Below, piece by piece: positions 10,954 to 23,156 of a stretch of 64,000 nucleotides of DNA. The stretch is taken from NCBI RefSeq assembly GCF_014633365.1, contig NC_068351.1, forward strand, positions 20,325,366 through 20,389,365, read 5' to 3'. The position numbers and the translations under genes are program-made. The notes beneath the pieces were generated by a model. It had not been told where the DNA came from and searched no databases. It saw only the letters and a list, made by a program, of their open reading frames with translations. The DNA is from Diospyros lotus. Taxonomy: Eukaryota > Streptophyta > Magnoliopsida > Ericales > Ebenaceae. Every line of letters starts with the position of its first letter. Position 1 is the first letter of the stretch.

Positions 10954-12061
10954 TTTATTTGACGCGAGCAAAATAAGAAGAGGATGTAAGCCCACCTAAA
11001 CACCTTCCTTGCATGTCCTAACATAGACACCGAACAAATCTATACTTAATTATATTTAATCTTTAAACTGACATTTAACATGAGATAGTTAATTAATATT
11101 GTCATTTTCTTTTATAGAAATACTATTTTGATATTTAATTGTGATACTTAATTTATGAATGTGTTGTATTTTACCATATTAATATAATATACAACACATT
11201 AAATATAAATACCATTAAAAATATCAAAATTAAGTATCTAAATAATATTTTCATTTATCATATATTTGCATGTGGAATTATGTAAGTTAATGGGTATATT
11301 TGTATAAGTGCATATTACAAAATTATGATTTGACATAAAAAAATTAATTAAGTTATTTGATTGTATTATTTTGAAATTTTAGCTCGTCTTGCTTTGTTAA
11401 TTTATGAATAAGCAATTTACATTGTGCAAAACTTTTAATTATCTTTTTATTGGCTGACATATATATATGAATAAATATCTTTTTCTACGATTGCATAAAT
11501 TCAAATTGCAATAGTTGAGAAAAAAATGTTTCTCAAAACATTTTTAACTCTTTATATGCAAAATTTGTTCATTTTATCAAATTACAAAGCTTAGAATGTC
11601 AGGACAAGCCTTAGTATTATTCATTCCATATGTATTATATATGTTTATTGGTCATTTGATATTGTCATAGATATGATTGCATAACTTATTCATTATATGT
11701 TAGGGAAATGCTATGGTACCTTAGTGCATTACTACCTTGAGGCAACCAAATGTTAGAGGTGGCAGCCTCTTGACTTGTAACCAACTGTCCCTTTTATTTT
11801 ATTTTTTTACTTATAATATGTATTTTTGACTTTATTATGCATTTCAAATTTATTAGATTACGATCAAAAAAATTTAAGAACCATCAATGCCGAGATAGGA
11901 ATTGTTGATCATTAGTGATGGGCTTTGACCACCAGATAATCTAGGTTTTTGGAGATCGATTTCTCCATTAACACATTCGAGAGAGAAAACCTACATGGTG
12001 GTAGGTTTCGATCACCAGATGATCTAGCTTTTTTGTGATCTATTTCTCCATAAACACATCT
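10954..12061. other. AT-rich intergenic DNA
   Basis: No gene is recognised. It contains a hairpin element (11118-11250) and a degenerate tandem pair at about 11918-12060, built around 'gatctatttctccat' and 'accagatgatctag' words. Confidence 0.4.
11118..11250. repeat. Foldback/MITE-like imperfect hairpin, about 133 bp
   Basis: The left arm starts 'aaatactattttgata' and runs to 'aatgtgttgta'. The right arm, read as reverse complement, starts 'aaatattatttagata' and runs to 'aatgtgttgta'. The arms meet near 11173-11191. No clear target duplication was identified. Confidence 0.55.
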
Positions 12062-12066
12062 TCGTC

Positions 12067-12554
12067 TATAACTACCCATTGTTAAGACTCGGGTATGATT
12101 TTGCATGCCTTGGTGCTAATTTGATCTTGTTATGATTAATGGTTAGAGTATGGTTGTGTTGGATAATGATTAAGCGTGTAGGTTAAGTATGGGGGTGAGG
12201 TTAGCAGTCTTTGGTCTATCTTGATAGGTGATGTACAGGGCAATTTTAGTAGATCCTAGTTTGGTGTGTGTATCTTTTGATGTTGTGCCATGGTTGTGTA
12301 ACTTTTGAGGGCTTGGCACGGTTTTGTATGTGTATATGTATATACCATGTAACCCTGTGACCGGTTATCTTTTATATGCATGCCCAGGATATGAGTTATG
12401 CTTCCGTTGTCATTTCTTCAGTATGAGTTCAGATGATCCTAGTTGAGCATGCATGGTAAGTCAGGGTGGTTTCTATTCTGTTTTCTTTACCCCTCGTTGG
12501 GCTCTTCGCTCGGGTTCTTAGGCTTGGCTAGGGCATCCGTGTGGGGGTTCCACA
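12067..12554 (+). repeat. 5' LTR of the gypsy element
   Basis: It begins TATAACTACCC (TG decayed to TA) and ends TTCCACA. It pairs with the 3' LTR over its full length, and both share 'gggtatgattttgcatgcc'. Confidence 0.9.
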
Positions 12555-12559
12555 TTGCT

Positions 12560-12571
12560 TGGTATCATAAC
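12560..12571 (+). other. Primer-binding site, tRNA-iMet type
   Basis: TGGTATCATAAC matches 9 of the 12 bases of the usual TGGTATCAGAGC, five bases after the LTR end. It would prime minus-strand cDNA synthesis; the mismatches are at its distal end. Confidence 0.75.
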
Positions 12572-12702
12572 GTATTTGGAGTTGTTTAGGATAAGATGTC
12601 CCTGTACACCTAGGTTGTCGAACAGAGTTGGGTTATCTCTAAGGGCAAGTTAGCATTTGAGGTCTGAATTTATTTTAAGTTTTATGCTAATTTTGTAGGG
12701 AT

Positions 12703-13800
12703 ATGAATACTCGTAGTGGTTAAGGGCGAGGACGACCACCTTGTGTGGATCGCAGACAAGATACTCCCCCACCTGAGGTGCCAAGTGACACAAGTGGAGC
12801 GCAACCGCATGAGACTCTAGATATGCAAGATACCCTAGTAGGAATTCTGCGTGTAGTAGATGTGTTGGTTGTCACACAACTGAGGCGGGGATAGTATGGC
12901 CATGATCGAGGTCTAGTGTCTCATTCAAGGGCACCGAGTGTTAAGGGAAGCTCTAGGAGTACACTTCCTAATAATTTCATGGCTTTGTGTCCACTGAAGT
13001 TCAGAGGGGGTGAAGATGTAACTGAGGCTGAGAATTGGCTCCTAGAGATGGAGAAACATATGCGGTCCATGGGTTGCACAGAGGTCCAGAAGGTGTAGTT
13101 GGGGACTTTTCTTTTGAAAGGTGATGCTGGATGTTGGTAGGAGACGATCAGGGAGCAATTTGCAGATTGAGAGCCATCGTGGGCTGAGTTCGAGACTTTA
13201 TTTCACGAGACTTACATTCCTAAGTGGGTTCGTGAACAGAGGGTCTACGAGTTCATTGAACTGCAGCAAGGAAGTATGACAGTAACGTAATACGAGACTG
13301 AGTTTGTGGCCTTGGCACGATATACTCCAAAGTTAGTGACACCAGAGTCCCGTAAGGTTAGCAAATTCAAGCGAGGTCTACATTTGGAGATACATCATGT
13401 CTTGGCTGGAGTCCGAGCTGAAGAGTTCCCTACAGTTGTGCATTGTGCTTATGCTATAAAGAAGAATATTCAAGAGGCCAAGAGGGAATAGGTTGCTATA
13501 ACAGGGAAGACATCTGGGAGTGGTAGCAAAAAGAGGAGCTTCAGTGTGTAAGACTTGTAGCCAGAGGCATCGAGGACAGTGCATGGTAGCTCAGGGGAAT
13601 GTATGCTATCATTGTGGGCAACCAGGTCATGTGTGGAAAGATTATCCATGCAGATCTACAATTTCGCCGAGCCAGGAGATTGTTTCCTATTGTTATGGCC
13701 AGCCAGGTCACAAGGATAATGTATGCACCCAGCCATTATCAATTGATGGATTGAAGACTGGAGGATCAGGTTAGAGGCCAGCCTAGAGATCAGCCACTAC
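12703..13800 (+). pseudogene. Gypsy gag (capsid and zinc knuckle), broken
   Basis: The reading starts at ATG 12703 (MNTRSG, then a stop). Retrotransposon Gag words follow: CPLKFRGGEDVTEAENWLLE (about 12988-13047), PKWVREQRVYEFIELQQGSM (about 13220-13280) and ALARYTPKLV (13309 on). A CCHC knuckle CYHCGQPGHVWKDYPC follows at about 13609-13656, with a second, partial one after it. Many in-frame stops occur. Several look like single C-to-T or G-to-A changes of Gln, Trp or Arg codons, as at 13096-13098 and 13137-13139. Gag would form the particle shell; this copy cannot. Confidence 0.85.
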
Positions 13801-15259
13801 TAGGGGGCAAGGAGCAGCTCGACGACCTTCCACTACTGATAAACCTCAAGTAGCGGATATAGTGTTTGCACTAACAACGACGGAAGCTGAGGGAGGCAAT
13901 GAGGTAGTGCAAGGTATACTTTCCTTATATGGCTCAAATGTTCGTGTTTTGTTTGACACAGGTTTTATGCACTCCTTCATTGCATCGCATGTTCTGCATC
14001 TAGTCCCTATTGTTAGTTTCCCTCTACCATATGTTTTGTCTGTCACGACACCGAGCGGTAGTATGTTACTAGGGGATGTAGTAATTAGAGACTGTGAGAT
14101 TGTGGTTCATGATCAGGTATTGCCAGTGGATCTTGCGATGTTAGCTATACAAAATTTTGATTTTTTGTTAGGCATAGATTGGCTATCTTGCCATTATGCT
14201 AAGGTTGATTACCAACGTAAGGTGATTACTTTTGAGCCTCCTTATTAGTTAGAGATTGTATACAGAGGAGTTAAGCCAGTTGTAGCGATGTCGATGATCT
14301 CGATGAAGCTAGCAGAAAAGCTGATCCGATAGGGGTGTGAGGCATACTTAGCTTTTGTGATAGTTACTCCTGGGGAAAGGAAGGAGTTGGCTAATTTTCC
14401 TATTGTTCGGGATTTCCTTGACTTGTTCCTGGACGAATTATCGAGGTTGCCACCTCATAGGGAGATTGATTTTACTATTGAGTTGTTACCAGGCACGCAA
14501 CCCATCTCTAAGACTCCTTACCGCATGGCTGCTAATTAGTTGAAAGAGTTGAAGGTGCAAATACAAGATCTACTGGATAAGGGATTTATCCGACCTAGTA
14601 CTTCTCCATGGGGAGCGCTAATGTTGTTCGTGCATGAGAAAGATGGCTCCATGCGATTATGTATTGATTATCAACAACTTAATCAAGTAACATAGAAGAA
14701 CAAGTATCCTTTACCCTGCGTAGATGATTTGCTTGACCAGTTACGAGGAGCTTCAGTGTTCTCCAAGATTGACCTATGTTCGGGGTACCATCAGGTGTGA
14801 GTGAGGGATGAGGACATCTTGAAGACAACCTTTTGCACGAGATACAGTCATTATGAGTTTGTGGTCATGGCATTTTGGCTGATTAATGCCCGTCTGACCA
14901 TGAGGTTCATCTGAGGATGGTTTTGCAAAGACTCAAAGATATGCTAAATTTTCTAAATGTGAGTTCTGGCAGACTGAGGTAGTGTTCTTGGGGCATGTGG
15001 TCTCGAGTGAAGAGATAGCAGTGGATTTAGAGAAAGTCAGAGTTGCGCTAGATTGGCTGAGATCTACCACTGTAATGTAGGTACGAAGTTTTCTGGGTCT
15101 TGTAGGATACTATAGGCATTTTATTGAGGGTTTTGCTCTCTTGGCTTCTCCTATGACCAAGTTGACACATAAGGGGGTTAGCTTTACTTGGGATGGTGCC
15201 TGTGAGCGATGGTTTTAGGAGTTGAAGAGGCGGTTGACTTCAGCTCTTATTTTCGCTAC
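13801..15259 (+). pseudogene. Gypsy pol, 5' part: protease, reverse transcriptase and start of RNase H
   Basis: The retropepsin is best preserved (13862-14248), with active-site VLFDTG and flap-side LLGIDWLSCHYAKV. RT begins around 14390 (VRDFLDLF, LPPHREIDFTIELLPGTQP) and continues through [13 protein letters not shown] and [12 protein letters not shown]. At about 14885-14895 an internal deletion joins the 'LTNA' region directly to '[13 protein letters not shown]', removing the catalytic YxDD/FxDD box. 'FLGLVGYYRHFIEGF' marks the connection domain. Several stops interrupt the frame. The reading is cut at 15259 by the nested solo LTR and resumes after 17584. Confidence 0.85.
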
Positions 15260-17583
15260 TATAACACCCCAAATTTTTGGAGCTTGTTATAACTTAGGAT
15301 TTCAGGAATTCCCTTTTTTTTTCCTCAACACATCTACTGATATACAACATACAATTCCTAAAAATCCCGATTTCACCTTCTCAGCCTATTAAACTGAATT
15401 AGCTAAGATAGGTGTTATAATTACAAATACGAAAGATAGATTGAACCTGATATGATACATAACCATAACGCTTTATTTATCATATGAGAAATCGTTCAAA
15501 ACGTCTACAAAATGAATTACATGGGTATCATTTCTCGAAGCTTTAATCTAATGTCTCAAACATAACCAAAAACATACTAAGGGTTGCATAGGTTTCGTAC
15601 ATAAATAAAGACAAACTAAAACATGCTACATTCTACGAAATGAGCTTATTCTTCAGCTATCTCCTTTCCCTTAGAGCCGCTTGTCGAACCTGAAACGTTT
15701 GAATATTCTAGTGACACAGTCCAATTAGAAGATGAATCTTCTAGTGAGAACTCAAAAATAGTTTATATAAATGCATGAACATGTATAAAACGTATGAAGA
15801 AACAACAAGAACTACTCCAAAGTGCCTCGTGAACATGTCAGCCTCCTTCAACGAGAGTTTTCTCAATGGTGCACGCATAGCTCCTCTCAAGAGGTTCCTA
15901 ACCATGCCACCTTGGTCTGACCTTATAGAACTCATGCAAACACCGCATCCGTTGTCCCTTAAACTCACAGTCTTCCCCACGAGAGTTTTCTCGATAATGC
16001 ATGTATAATGCCTCTCGGGGGATATCCAGATTTTTGCCTTCGGGCATCAACAAATAGGTACAACAGTATGGCCACACGGATTTTAAGGAAAACACATTTC
16101 ATATATGCAACATGATTTCATGCAAGAGAACAACAGGAGTTTGCATACAGGATTATCACAAAACACGTTTCATGCAATATAAGTCTTTTGTGAGAGAAAA
16201 TAGGATTTGGAATATAAGAGCCTCACCTTGAACTAAATTTGGGATTCCTCAAAATTCATGCTCGATCTCGATTCTCATGCCAGGTGCATTATTACTCAAC
16301 CTTGAGACTTAACGATCCCTAGCCATCATATTTATTCAAAGGAATATCAATATATATTTTTCCTAGTTTTTCCATAATTTTCCTCTTATTTTCTCCCTAT
16401 CTTCTTCTCGAAAATTCCAAAATAATTATCTCTTAAACTTTTTTTCCAAATTTTCCACCACCATAAATCATAAATATATTTTTCTAAAAATTATTAAAAA
16501 AAATTCAGACTTACCCAACCCTCATGCGCATGCTCCTTACCCGAGTCTTCTTCTCCGACAAGCTCCTCATTGGCTGGCGATCGAAAAATGTTTCGATGGT
16601 GATTTTTCTTCCACCTTTTGAACCTACTCCACGAGGCGACCTTGATGGTACCCTTGGATGCTCGAATCAGTGGCCGGAGGTGCCTCAATCGGGCATTTTA
16701 AACCTCAGCTCCGGCGACCTTTATTTTTTCGACCAAGCCTCATATCACCCTCAAACCATCACGAAAATGGCCTAAGATCTCCAGAAATGATGCCCAAGAT
16801 TTCTAAAGCAAAATCCCTCTATCTAATCTCTCAAAAACACTCCCAAACTCGAGAGATTGGATGCTCCATTTTGGCTAAAACCCTTGCCAATATATAGACA
16901 AAATCCGGCTATTCCTCGGCTAATCACAGGCCATTGTTTCACTCATACGCGACCTTATCCCATGCTTGGCCATGCCTTGGTAAAATACGGTCGTCCTATC
17001 ATAAGATTTGGCCCCCCCACATGCGATGATAGATCGGCCATGTTGCACTTTTGCTCCCAAGCTTTTTCCAATGCTCTTTTGGCCCTTACCTTGAAACCCA
17101 TGAGTTATCCAACAATTCCATCAAGCCCCATAAATTCTAAAACCGTCATTTCATCCCCGAGGATTTAGAAAAACCATTGTTTTGACCACCCTCGACCAAA
17201 ATTAATAATTTACACTTAGGCTCAAATATATGTTTCGACCATAAACCCTTTTGTTTCATCCCAAAACCACCTAAGGGTTGTTCTAATCACAAAATTAGAG
17301 CCTCTATAGGGTTTTATAGATTTCCCGAAAGCCCCTTACCATCATTCGATCTTTCAAGCTATAACTTAGCAATACCGAAAACTGTTCCAGATTTGATTTC
17401 TTTCAACGTAATAAATCCAGTCTCGAGATGCCCGTCGATGTCATACCCTTATCTTTAGACATCTAGGTTCCAAGACACCCCATTTCGTCGATTCGACAGT
17501 TTATTTTACTATCAAATCAATTTTTTGATATTTTAAATTCGTCTAAATTACGTGGCAACCTCACGAAAATATGGGGTATTACA
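15260..17583 (-). mobile_element. Solo LTR (2.3 kb) nested in the gypsy pol
   Basis: Left end TATAACACCCC (from TGTAACACCCC), right end GGGGTATTACA, so on the minus strand it reads TGTAATACCCC...GGGGTGTTAT(A). It is flanked by the target duplication GCTAC (15255-15259 and 17584-17588), and removing it restores the pol order. No internal region or partner LTR exists, so it is a solo LTR formed by LTR-LTR recombination. It belongs with the solo LTR at 26207-28768: both end 'ttacgtggcaacct' then GGGGTATTACA. Open frames within it (such as 16524-16775) are chance. Confidence 0.9.
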
Positions 17584-17588
17584 GCTAC

Positions 17589-19460
17589 TCCAAGAGCAGT
17601 GAGATGTTTACAATTTATAATGATGCCTCGTATACAGGCCTGGGCTGTGTTTTGATGCAATGTGGGTGAGTTAATGTTTATGCATCCAGACAACTGAGGA
17701 AGTATGAGGCGAATTATCCTACACATGACTTGGAGCTCGCTATAGTTGTGTTCGCTTTGAAAATTTGGCATCACTATCTGTATGAAGAGAAGGTACAGAT
17801 ATTCAATGATCATAAGAGTTTAAAGTATTTATTCTGCTAGAAAGAGTTGAATATGAGGCAACAACATTGGTTAGAGCTGATGAAGGACTATGACTGTGAG
17901 ATTTTGTACCATTCGGGTAAGACGAATGTTGTAGCTGATGCCTTGAGTCGTCGAGGAGTGGCTTCGACGGTGATGCTAGTTTAGGAGTGGTCTTTACTGC
18001 AGCAGATGAGCGAGCTCACCATCTCAGCATCAAGGAGTATCCTAGGGACCTATTGTGCGTATATGAGTATTCATTCTAACTTGGTGGACTGGATACATGA
18101 TCGACAACAGTATGACGAGAGATTAGCTTAGGTTATGGTTGATATTGCCAGATTTGGACCTTTGGGTTACAGCCTGAGGGATGATGGTTCACTATTGTTT
18201 CACGACAGAATTTGTGTTCCAAGTGATGAAGAGGTTAGGCGAGATATTATCAGAAGCTCATCGATCCCATTATACTATTCACATAGGGACAACAAAGATG
18301 TACCAGGACTTGCGTCATTAGTTTTGGTGGGCTGGTATGAAGAAGCATATTGTAGAGTATGTGGCACATTGTCTGGTATGTTAGCAGGTAAAGGTAGAGT
18401 ACCAAAGATCGGTGGGATTGCTTCATCCCTTGTCTGTTCTCGAATGGAAGTGGGACCGAATTGCTATGGACTTTCTCTCAGGATTGCCTAGCACCAGCCG
18501 AGGACATGACACCATATGGGTGATGGTGGACAGGTTGACAAAGTATGCTTACTTTCTACCTCTTAAGAAGGCTTACCTAATGCATCGTTTGGCCAAGTTG
18601 TACATTGATGAAGCTGTGAGGTTGCACAGAGTGCCAACAGGTATTGTCTCGAACCATGACCTTCGATTTACTTCTCATTTTTGGGAGGCGTTATAGAGTG
18701 CCATGGAACAAGGTTGACTTTTAGTATGGAATTCCATCCCCAGACTGATGGAAAGACAGAGTGGACTATTCAGATTTTGGAAGATATACTCCGGGCTTGC
18801 GTGCTAGATTTTCAGGGGAGTTGGAATGAACACTTGTTGTTGGTAGAGTTTGCTTATAATAATAGTTACCAGTCTACCATTAAGATGGCACCGTTCGAGG
18901 CACTATACAGACTATTTTGCAGATCTCCATTATGTTGGGCTGAAGTTGGAGACAGATCAATGTTGGGGCCAAACATTGTTGAGAAAACTACGAAAAATGT
19001 TAAATTGATTAGAGCCCGGATGTAGACTACTCAAGATTGCTAAAAGAGCTATGTAGATAAGCGGCGATGGGACTTAGAATTTTCCATTGGAGATCATGTT
19101 TTTCTTCGGGTTATGCCAATTAAAGGTGTTTGCCATTTTAGAGTTACGAGTAAGCTCAGTTTACATTATGTTGGTTTGCTTGAGGTATTAAAGCACATTG
19201 GATCGTTGGCCTACCGTCTAGCTTTGCCTCATCAGTTTGCTCAGGTGCACAACGTTTTTCATGTCTCTATGCTCCGTATTATCAACCCCTTAAAGTGTAA
19301 GAAGATGCCTCATATACCGAGTTACCTACGTGTATCGTGGATAAAAAAGAGAAGGTACTTTAGAATCATTTTATTCCCTATGTTAAGGTGCAATGGCAAC
19401 AACATGGGCTAGAGAAAGCTACATGGGAACTAGAAGAAGAGATGAGGTGAGTTCTTCCCT
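17589..19460 (+). pseudogene. Gypsy pol, 3' part: RNase H and integrase
   Basis: RNase H resumes as FTIYNDASYTGLGCVLMQ (about 17608-17660), then [13 protein letters not shown], and ends [16 protein letters not shown] near 17880-17955. Integrase follows. The first catalytic Asp lies in VMVDRLTK (codon 18529). The second catalytic position is Asn in VSNHD (codon 18652) where Asp is expected. The Glu follows in DGKTEW (codon 18759), in another frame. The C-terminal part (19113-19412) has the GPF-like 'LHYVGLLEVLKHIGSLAYRL' and 'AQVHNVFHVSMLR'. Frameshifts and stops are frequent. Integrase would insert the cDNA; this copy is dead. Confidence 0.85.
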
Positions 19461-19507
19461 AACTTTTTGAGTAATCAGGTACAAATTTGGAGGATTGAAT
19501 TCTTTTA

Positions 19508-19520
19508 AGGGGGGAGGATT
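19508..19520 (+). other. Polypurine tract of the gypsy element
   Basis: 'aaggggggaggatt' abuts the 3' LTR and would prime plus-strand DNA synthesis. Confidence 0.8.
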
Positions 19521-20008
19521 TCTAACGATCCGTTGTTGAGACTTGGGTATGATTTTGCATGCCTTAGTGCTAATTTGATCTTGTTATGATTAATGGTTAG
19601 AGTATGGTTTTGTTAGATAATGATTAAGTGTGTAGGCTAAGTGTGGGGGCGAGGTTAGTAGTCCTTGGGCTATCCCAATAGGCGATGTACAGGACAATCT
19701 TAGTAGATCCTGATTTGGTGTGTTTATCTTTTGATGTTGTGCCATGGTTGTGTAGCTTTTGAGGGGTTGGCACAATTTTGTATGTGTATATGTATATACC
19801 ATGTTACCTTGTGACCGATTATCTTTTATATGCATACCTAGGATATGAGTTATGCTTTCGTCGTTATTTCTTCAGTATGAGTTCAGATGATCCTAGTTGA
19901 GCATGCATGGCAGGTCAGGGTGGTTTCTATTCTGTTTTCTTTACCCCTCGTGGGGCTCTTCGCTCGGGTTCTTTGGTTTGGCTGGGGCATCCGGGTGAGG
20001 GTTCCACA
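19521..20008 (+). repeat. 3' LTR of the gypsy element
   Basis: TCTAACGATCC at the start and TTCCACA at the end, followed by the TSD TCGTC. About 45 differences from the 5' LTR. Confidence 0.9.
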
Positions 20009-20013
20009 TCGTC

Positions 20014-20186
20014 AATGAATTTCTCCCCAAAAACTAGATGAATAGAACCCTTAAGGATTGTGATTGTAGGATTTTATGCCATTTAGGGAAAGCTAATTAA
20101 TGTGGTTACAAAGGCCCTATATAGGTAATCTATAGGCACTCAAGAGCTTTTAGTATTTAACTAGAGTATAAGTGGGTACGAAAAAT
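20014..20186 (+). pseudogene. Orphan gypsy RNase H remnant
   Basis: At 20047-20097 the plus strand reads LKDCDCRILCHLGKAN, the decayed end of gypsy RNase H (compare LKDYDC...[11 protein letters not shown]). It is a scrap of a second gypsy element into which the 12067 element inserted. Confidence 0.6.
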
Positions 20187-22640
20187 GTAACACCTTGCTC
20201 TCTAGGCATATTACTACTTAGGGAATTTAAGATATATATATATATATATAAATAAATATGTCAGACTAATAATTCAGAGCAACACAGATTGCAACCTAAG
20301 CAACATAGTTTCATATAATTAAAGTAATAGTGGTTTAGTACATTGCATTTTTCAAAATGATAGGAAATAATAAGACCAAGACTTGAAATGTTTCACATAC
20401 AATAAGAAAATTATTATAAATCATTAAGACAATACATAATAACTAAGTTATACCATGGGATGCCTAATCAAACCTTTTATTTTCCCCTACTAGTGCTTGG
20501 GTCACCTAGCATGTTGAATAGTCAACAAATGCTAGTTCACAAATATTTTTCTTGCATGATGCATGAACACAATCATTCAAAGCTTAAATTAAGGTCCAAT
20601 TGTGCAGGCATGAATTTTCCCAGATGACCAATTTACGAAGTTGATCTAGGATGCAAGCTAAGTAAAGCGATCACGTTTGTCGTCGGGGTAATTTTGATGC
20701 AATGACCTTCAAAGCCTTTACCTATTTCCATCGTGACTTAGTATTGACTCATGATGTACGTTTGTCAAATAGAATCATGCTCAATGCAAAAGGATAACAG
20801 TTTTGAGGAAGAACTACTCACGTTGGTATGTATTAAGCTTGAATCATTTTTCTAGACTCTGACTTTATCCTTGATCATTGTACCTAACCATTAGTAGTTT
20901 CCTTAGAATTAATTCTAATTTTTCTAATTTTTTTTTCTGTTTTTTCAAAATTTCGTCATCTTTTTTCTGATTTTTTTCCTTTCTTTTTTTTTTTTTTTTA
21001 AATTTCCTTACTTTACGTGATTTCTGGCCTTCTGGTTCATTCTATGCCACTGACAACTTTGCAAACCTATTTCCTATTTCCTACTTTTTTTTACTCCTGT
21101 CTTCTCCATTTCCGTCTATCCTCCTTTCCCAACCTCCTGGAAGCCCCAAACTTCCATAAGAATCCAGTAAGCTGAGCTCATGATTTTCTGGCCAACTTTG
21201 AAATCCACTCTAATGAACTCCAAAATCCCTCCAATTAGTACCAAACTCATCCTTTCAACCTCAAGAACTGAAACCCCCATGCTAAAACCTCCCGATTTTG
21301 CCTTAACGTCTTTAATTTCTTTGCTCAAAACCTTTAAACCTAACCCTTATTTATAAGCTGAAGCATCTGTTGGGCTCTCTCCAAATTTGTCATATTTAGA
21401 GTTTGCTTGCCGACAAAAAGAACACAAAGTCGTTGGTGGTGCAGTAGACCTCAAGCTTGCTACTGGCATGGTCGATCGGGCCTTTCCCTAATCAGCGTTG
21501 CCGTCTTCTGTAATTTTTTAAATTTTCTAAAAATTGTAACCTAGGTCCCTCAGACTGTTGCATAATTGCTCTCAATCCCTCCCTACGTCTTTCCTGATTT
21601 ACTCATGGGCCCAAAGAAAAATTTTGATTAGTTTTCTCCGCCTTAGTTTCCAAAATTGTATTTTTTTTACTCCTTTAAACAGTAAGAACCTATTAAAAAA
21701 TTACCAAAAATATCTTTCATGTGATTTCTATTTTACTTTAATGCCTTTAATTTAGTTTGAGGATTTTTAGGCTACGTTCTCTTTATTTTTTAATTTTTAA
21801 TTTTAAGTTTTGAATTTATTTTTATTTTTCTGTTTTGCTAATCTATTTTTAAAAAAATGAAAACGTGTTCTCTTTGTTATTTAGAAAAACTATTTCTCAA
21901 AATAAAAAATTAGAAAATGCGTTCTTTTTGAAATTTTAAAAATAATTTTTTAATAATATTTTATTTAATAAATTTGATTATTCAGTAAATTAAAAATATT
22001 TAATGTTAATATATTATTAAAAAATATATACATTTTAAAGTTAATGAATTTTGTAATATTTTTTCATTATAATAATAAAATATGAATAAATAAATATATT
22101 TTGAATTTAAAGTTTATTTTGGATAAAAACACTCAAAATAACTTTTTGTTGTTTTGAGTTTTTTTTATAATTTTTTTTATTTTTAAAAATATATTTTTAA
22201 AAATAATAAAGAGAACGCGTTTGTATTATTTTAAAAAATTAAAAATTAAAAATAACTTAAAAATAATAAAGAGAACGCAGGCTTAATGTCTCGCGATATG
22301 ATCAAATTTTTTTCACTAATTCTTAAAATTACTAAAATATTATTAAAACTTTCCATTTTTGAGAAATTATATAAGTGTCCCTGGAGGGGTCACAAGTACC
22401 ATGGTACATTTGAGAAAGGTCCACAATTACTAAACTGGCTGTTTAGGTCCTTATTTGGGAAATTCTTTTTCTTTTCTTTTAAATTTTCTCTAAGGTAATT
22501 ATAAGGAATGACATCGTAATGGTTTTAGAAGATCTTGAGGATCAATGAGAACATAAGGTTAAAAAGTTAACTAATTGAACTAACATAATTATAGACTAGT
22601 AGAGAATTAATTAAGGGCTAGTTTAAAAGAACTAATGTTG
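20187..22640 (-). mobile_element. Degenerate LTR of the TGTAACACC family, minus orientation
   Basis: The left end TGTAACACCTTGC resembles the reversed 3' end of the two solo LTRs (15260, 26207). About 300 bp in lies a matching 'gttgaatagtcaacaaatgc' and 'gcatgaacac' region. On the minus strand a TATA-type CTTATAAATAAGG (about 21344-21356) sits where an LTR promoter would be. The right boundary is not identifiable and a MITE has inserted (21770-22282). No gene. Confidence 0.45.
21770..22282. mobile_element. Tourist-like MITE with TTA target duplication
   Basis: The left terminus GGCTACGTTCTCTTTATT pairs with the right terminus, whose reverse complement is GCCTGCGTTCTCTTTATT. TTA flanks both ends (21767-21769 and 22283-22285), the TWA duplication typical of PIF/Harbinger-derived MITEs. 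A second inner inverted pair is present (ACGTGTTCTCTTTGTTATT near 21865 and AATAATAAAGAGAACGCG near 22203). The body is AT-rich and non-coding. Confidence 0.65.
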
Positions 22641-23156
22641 TAATACTTGAAATTTTATCAATTTTTGATATTTTGGAAGAAAATATAAATTTATCAAAAT
22701 TTTGAATTTTGGGGATAAAAGTGTAATTTGCCACTGATACTTTTTGGAATGTAGTGTCAATTCCAAGACTTATAAGAGATGGTTACGAACTTTCTTTTAC
22801 TAACAATGTATGCCATATTCATAATCGTAATGAGGTTGTTGGCATGGGCATCTTGGTAAATGATCTTTAGATATTAGAGTTGCATGAAAGCATCATACAA
22901 AGGGATGTAAATGTTTCATCCACAAACAGCAAGAAAATCATGCAAAATGATTGAGGAAAAATTTATAGCCTTTTTTAGAGCCTAGACGGTTGAAATTGTG
23001 CATTAAAAACACTTGTAATAGCTAATTCAATAGCTCTATTTTTAACTTTTGCACACAATTAATTGAGTAATATAGGTTCTTACTCAAGTAAATAACTCAT
23101 TAATCAACCATTAGATTTCATTAGTTAACTAATTTTTTACTACACTTGATTATGCT
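22641..23156. other. No gene recognised
   Basis: AT-rich sequence between LTR remnants; nothing supportable on either strand. Confidence 0.4.

Larger units (their letters stand above)
12067..20008 (+). mobile_element. Ty3/gypsy LTR retrotransposon, Del/Tekay-like, inactive
   Basis: The element is 7,942 bp including a nested 2.3-kb insertion. Two 488-bp LTRs flank the gag-pol remnants, and a perfect 5-bp duplication TCGTC lies at 12062-12066 and 20009-20013. A degenerate initiator-tRNA-Met PBS (12560-12571) and a PPT (19508-19520) are in the right places. By eye the LTRs differ at about 45 of 488 sites (about 9%), so it is an old insertion. Order gag, protease, RT, RNase H, integrase places it in Ty3/gypsy. 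The Tekay label is inferred from the pol wording. Confidence 0.9.

Noticed and set aside
22639..22660. TGTAATACTTG as a possible plus-strand LTR start
   Set aside because: No matching end, TSD or family similarity downstream; AT-rich chance match is likely.
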